A stretch of 64,000 nucleotides of DNA. It comes from JAITVB01 sp031553805. Its GTDB lineage: Bacteria > Bacteroidota > Bacteroidia > Bacteroidales > Rikenellaceae. Shown one piece after another: positions 60,917-64,000 of the stretch. Made by a program: the position numbers and the translations under genes. The stretch covers positions 1 through 64,000 of the forward strand of contig JAVBLC010000013.1 of NCBI GenBank assembly GCA_031553805.1, in the 5' to 3' direction. The stretch's first letter is position 1, and each line of letters opens with the position of its first letter. The notes under the pieces were generated by a model. The model saw only the letters and a program-made list of their open reading frames with translations. It ran no database searches and was not told the DNA's origin.

Positions 60917-62107
60917 ATGAAGCACGCAAACCGTTCCATAATTCTCAGTATTGTCCTGCTGCTCGCGTCGGTTCCGGCGTCGGCCCAGGAAACAGTTTCC
61001 GACTTTCTGCGCCGGGTTGAGGAGCAGAGCCTGCATATGCGCGCCGAACGTCAAGACGCCGACGCCCGCACCGTGGCCTCACGCGTAGGGATCAATCCCG
61101 CCAATCCCGAGGCCAGCTACGAATATATGCCCGGCACACGTCAGACCGAAGGCACCCGCCAGAACTACGGCATCACCCAGCAGATCGACTGGCCGGGCAT
61201 CTATTCCGCCCGGTCGAAATATGCGAAACTCGAACAACAACAAGCCCAATCCGATTTTACCGGTTCGCGCCAGGACATTCTGCTGCGGGCCAAACAGGCT
61301 TGTTACGAAATGGTCTACCTGACCAAGATGGACCAAACGCTCACCCACCGCCTCGAACTGGCCGAACAGTTGCGCATGGCCACCCGCAAACAGTTCGAAG
61401 CGGGCGAAGCGACGGCACTTGACGCGAACCGCGCCGAGATGTTCCTGGCGACCGTGCGTTCGCAGCAGATGGAGAACCGCCTGTTGATGGAAGCCACACA
61501 GGCCGAACTGGCGATCATCTGTGACGTGCCCAGCGTCGAAACGTCGGGCTTCGCTTACATCGACAACGCCGCGGAAGATCTGCGGGGTGTGGTCGAAGAG
61601 GCGATGGCCATCGCCCCCTCGATCCGCACCGCACGCCTCGAAGCCGATAAAAGCAAGGCCAACATCTCGATCCAGCGCGCCGAAACCCTGCCGTCGTTCA
61701 ACATCGGGGTGGGAGGTGAACAGATCACCGCCTTCGACAGTTTCTTCGGCGTGATGGCCGGCGTTTCAATCCCGCTGTGGGGCGGTGCCAACAAGGTCAA
61801 GGCCGCCAAGGCCCAGAACACAGCCGCCACGCTCCGCGCCCTGAGTGCCGAAGTCGACACCCGGTTGCAGATCAAGGATCAGGTGACCCGTGCCGAAGTG
61901 GCCCGCGAACGCTTTTCAGAAGGGGTTTCTTTGGAAGATATCCGGGAAGGTATCGGTCTGGTGACCAAAGATTATGAATTGGGTAACTCGTCGATCGTCG
62001 CCTACCTGGGCGAACTGCTCTTCTACTACGACAGCGAAAGCCAGTGGCTCACGCTTGAATACGAGATGTATACCGCGCTGGCCGAAGCGCTGAAATACAG
62101 GCTCTGA
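60917..62107 (+). CDS. TolC-family outer-membrane channel (CzcC-like)
   Basis: A 396-residue protein starting at MKHANRSIILSIVLLLASVP (signal peptide). The helical-barrel repeats are clear, for example GIYSARSKYAKLEQQQAQSD, TRKQFEAGEATALDANRAEM and KDYELGNSSIVAYLGE. With CzcB and CzcA it completes a tripartite metal efflux system. The order B-A-C differs from the C-B-A of classical czc operons. Confidence 0.92.
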   Translation: MKHANRSIILSIVLLLASVPASAQETVSDFLRRVEEQSLHMRAERQDADARTVASRVGINPANPEASYEYMPGTRQTEGTRQNYGITQQIDWPGIYSARSKYAKLEQQQAQSDFTGSRQDILLRAKQACYEMVYLTKMDQTLTHRLELAEQLRMATRKQFEAGEATALDANRAEMFLATVRSQQMENRLLMEATQAELAIICDVPSVETSGFAYIDNAAEDLRGVVEEAMAIAPSIRTARLEADKSKANISIQRAETLPSFNIGVGGEQITAFDSFFGVMAGVSIPLWGGANKVKAAKAQNTAATLRALSAEVDTRLQIKDQVTRAEVARERFSEGVSLEDIREGIGLVTKDYELGNSSIVAYLGELLFYYDSESQWLTLEYEMYTALAEALKYRL

Positions 62108-62165
62108 CGCCGCATCCCGACCATTTGCGTTCCCGCTGTCCCCCTCGTTCCGGGCGGCGGGAGCG

Positions 62166-63239
62166 CTATTTTTGTAAGATAAGGTAAACGGGCAAGTGAT
62201 CGCTGTAGCCCCCGATGTAGCGCGACCCGGAATAGGAGCGGAACGGATATCCGGCCCACCGTCCGCCGGACTGGATCAGGTGGTCGCGGATGAAGATGTG
62301 GGCGTCGCCCGGGCGGAAATGCAACGGTGCGGGATCGTCGCCTGCTGTCCCTGCGCTTGCATTGCCGTCGGGCCACAGCGCCCGGTTGACGAGCACCATG
62401 TCATACATATTCCATCGTTCGCGGTAGCGGTACGACCCATAACCCCGCGCAAAAAGTTCCTCGTAAGGATTTTTCAGTACCGTGCGCCCATCGCTGCCGA
62501 GGGTCAATTCCCGAAAAAGTTTGGTGCCGGGATTCATGTTGAAGTCGCCCATCACGGCCACCGCCGCCCCGGTGCGGCCAATCGAGTCGGCATAGTGGCG
62601 CACCGACCGGGCCGCCGCGGTACGGTAACGCGCTGCCGAACCCGCCGAAGGCAGGTGGCACACCAGCAAGTGGATCTCGGCGTCCGCCAACCGGCCCGAA
62701 ACATAAAGAATATCACGCGAAGTGTATGTCGATACCCCCTTGTACCTCAGCGGCCGTGCCGCCAACGGCTCGAACCTCGCCGCTCGGTAGAGCAGCGCCA
62801 CGCCGATCCCGCGCCTATCGCGCGAGGTAAAGTAGAAATAATCGTATCCCGCCGCCGCCAATCCGGGGTCGGCGATCAACGCCTCGACCACTCCGGCGTT
62901 CTCGACCTCGGCCAGCCCCACCACGTCGGGCCATCCCATCCCGGCGATCACCCCGGCCACGTGTCGGACTTTCTCGCGGAACCGTTCTCCTGTCCAGCGG
63001 TAACGTCCGTCCGGCAGGAAATCGCGGTCGTCGACCCCCGGGTCGTTGATCGTGTCGAACAGGTTTTCGACGTTATAGAAAGCGATCGTTGCCGTCCGCA
63101 TCTCCCGCTGCCCCTGCACCGTCGAGGCCCACCCGAAAAACACCAGAAAAACCGCAATTCCGGGGAAAAATGAAAAACTTTTCTTTCGGAGGGTGGATTT
63201 CAGGAAAGATATTTTTATTTTTGAAGAAATTATCGTCAT
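62166..63239 (-). CDS. Endonuclease/exonuclease/phosphatase-family protein
   Basis: An EEP-fold protein of about 357 residues, taking the start MTIISSKIK at 63239; an upstream in-frame ATG would add 17 residues. A hydrophobic segment (FFPGIAVFLVFFGWA) suggests export or membrane anchoring. Catalytic-type motifs are YNVENLFD, VGLAEVENAG (Glu), MGDFNMNPG (Asp/Asn) and YSDHLPVYL (Asp/His). Acts on a phosphodiester or phosphomonoester; substrate unknown. Confidence 0.88.
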   Translation of the reverse strand: MTIISSKIKISFLKSTLRKKSFSFFPGIAVFLVFFGWASTVQGQREMRTATIAFYNVENLFDTINDPGVDDRDFLPDGRYRWTGERFREKVRHVAGVIAGMGWPDVVGLAEVENAGVVEALIADPGLAAAGYDYFYFTSRDRRGIGVALLYRAARFEPLAARPLRYKGVSTYTSRDILYVSGRLADAEIHLLVCHLPSAGSAARYRTAAARSVRHYADSIGRTGAAVAVMGDFNMNPGTKLFRELTLGSDGRTVLKNPYEELFARGYGSYRYRERWNMYDMVLVNRALWPDGNASAGTAGDDPAPLHFRPGDAHIFIRDHLIQSGGRWAGYPFRSYSGSRYIGGYSDHLPVYLILQK

Positions 63240-63328
63240 TGTACGCGATTGGGTCGTGACAAATTTAGGCGAAAAAATATTCCAATTCACACAAACCGAT
63301 TGTCAAAAACGGAGCAACGGGTAAAAAA

Positions 63329-63898
63329 ATGAGCTTGATCGAAGTAAAGTTGCTGAAAATCGTGAAAGATTCCGGATCGGCCCAGTGCTATCGGGTGCTG
63401 TTTGAAGAGATGGAAGGGCATTTCGTTTTCCCGGTCGTGATCAGCGCCCTCGATGCCCGTCCCCTGCTGGCCGCCCTCGACGATGAAAACGACCGCCGTC
63501 CCCGGACCCACGACCTTTTCTGCGACTTCATCCGCAACACGGGCTACAGCGTCGTGCGGGCCGAGATCGTCGCTTTCGAACACGGTATTTTTCTCTGCCG
63601 CGCCGTCTTCGAAGGGACTGACCGCACCGTCGCCCTCGATTGCCGCGTGAGCGACGCCCTGGGGCTAGCCTTGCGTTGCGACGCCGGCATCTATGTCGCC
63701 TCGACCGTCATCCACAAGCTCACCGCCTTGCTCGACGTCGAGAAAACCACCGGCCGCCTACGCACCGCCCGCGAACAATCGCCAGAAGAACACCTCCGCG
63801 CCCTCGAACGAAAATTAGCCAAACTCATCGAGGAAGAACGATACGAAGACGCCGCCTTGCTCCGCGACCAGATCAACGAATTGCGCCCCAAAAACTGA
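63329..63898 (+). CDS. Bifunctional nuclease (DUF151) with C-terminal UVR motif
   Basis: A 189-residue protein. The BFN domain (about 1-130) has EGHFVFPVVISALDARPLLAAL and the RTHDLFCDFI segment. The C-terminus (about 150-187) carries a UvrB/UvrC-type motif, ALERKLAKLIEEERYEDAA. This combination is common in Bacteroidetes. Members have reported nuclease activity on DNA and RNA. The gene is divergent from the EEP gene. Confidence 0.9.
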   Translation: MSLIEVKLLKIVKDSGSAQCYRVLFEEMEGHFVFPVVISALDARPLLAALDDENDRRPRTHDLFCDFIRNTGYSVVRAEIVAFEHGIFLCRAVFEGTDRTVALDCRVSDALGLALRCDAGIYVASTVIHKLTALLDVEKTTGRLRTAREQSPEEHLRALERKLAKLIEEERYEDAALLRDQINELRPKN

Positions 63899-63984
63899 AA
63901 CCGCCGCGCAAAGCAGGGAACGACCGCTATCCCCAAGCGGCACCGACCGAGTGAAGCCGATGTAAACTACTAATCATCAAAATA

Positions 63985-64000
63985 ATGGCAAAGAATAACA
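63985..64000 (+). CDS. Start of next gene (partial)
   Basis: An ATG at 63985 opens MAKNN before the window ends. It follows the BFN gene by 86 bp on the same strand. Too little is visible for an assignment, and the frame may not be real. Confidence 0.35.

Overview
The window looks like a Bacteroidota chromosome, most likely Bacteroidales and possibly near Alistipes/Rikenellaceae. The signs are SusC/SusD genes, TAnnTTTG-type -7 promoter boxes, few Shine-Dalgarno sites, a fused nuoCD in a complex I operon that lacks nuoEFG, a cydAB operon led by a DUF4492 gene, and moderately high GC. The genus is an inference; the phylum is well supported.

Layout. 1-2.1 kb: small VOC-fold and SRPBCC genes. 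2.1-12.1 kb: a visibly more A+T-rich integrated element. It holds an IntDOT-like tyrosine recombinase, two overlapping excisionase-type helix-turn-helix genes, a DNA cytosine methyltransferase, a divergent Vsr-type nuclease, a GHKL (MORC/MutL-like) ATPase whose C-terminus carries an RX4H HEPN motif, an IS256-family remnant, a bicistron of two HEPN-like proteins preceded by a tRNA-like cloverleaf, and a DUF234-type AAA ATPase. This reads as a defence island and is the most interesting part of the window. 12.2-19.3 kb: a SusC-SusD pair plus a pectinesterase-like protein. 19.8-28.0 kb: housekeeping genes, including GNAT, thioesterase, a cytidylate-kinase-like protein, MATE, an outer-membrane beta-barrel, cardiolipin synthase, an AlkD plus AlkZ-like glycosylase pair, and an ACP-phosphodiesterase-like protein.

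28.0-41.2 kb: the respiratory block, with nuoA-B-CD-H-I-J-K-L-M-N followed by DUF4492-cydA-cydB, all on the minus strand. Together they can pass electrons from a reduced donor to quinone and on to oxygen with ion pumping. 41.3-47.8 kb: small accessory genes (VOC, YdjM-like, GNAT, DUF1801, DUF1905, sirtuin, racemase-family, aspartyl-protease-fold, MFS). 47.9-51.9 kb: a DUF1537 kinase and a DUF849 beta-keto-acid cleavage enzyme, convergent with the MFS transporter and probably forming an acid-sugar pathway, then a TPR protein and a PstS-like lipoprotein. 52.1-55.1 kb: MsrB-MsrA lipoprotein, Cys-rich copper-storage-like protein, LemA and HtpX. 55.3-62.1 kb: a heavy-metal RND efflux operon (His-rich protein, CzcB, CzcA, TolC-like). 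62.2-64.0 kb: an EEP-family phosphatase/nuclease, a bifunctional nuclease, and the first codons of one more gene.

A dispersed intergenic palindromic repeat (consensus near GGTGCCTCCCGGCA then TCGGAG, a T-run and ACTTTGCT) occurs at about six places and is not explained by the genes. No rRNA genes, ordinary tRNA genes or CRISPR arrays were seen.
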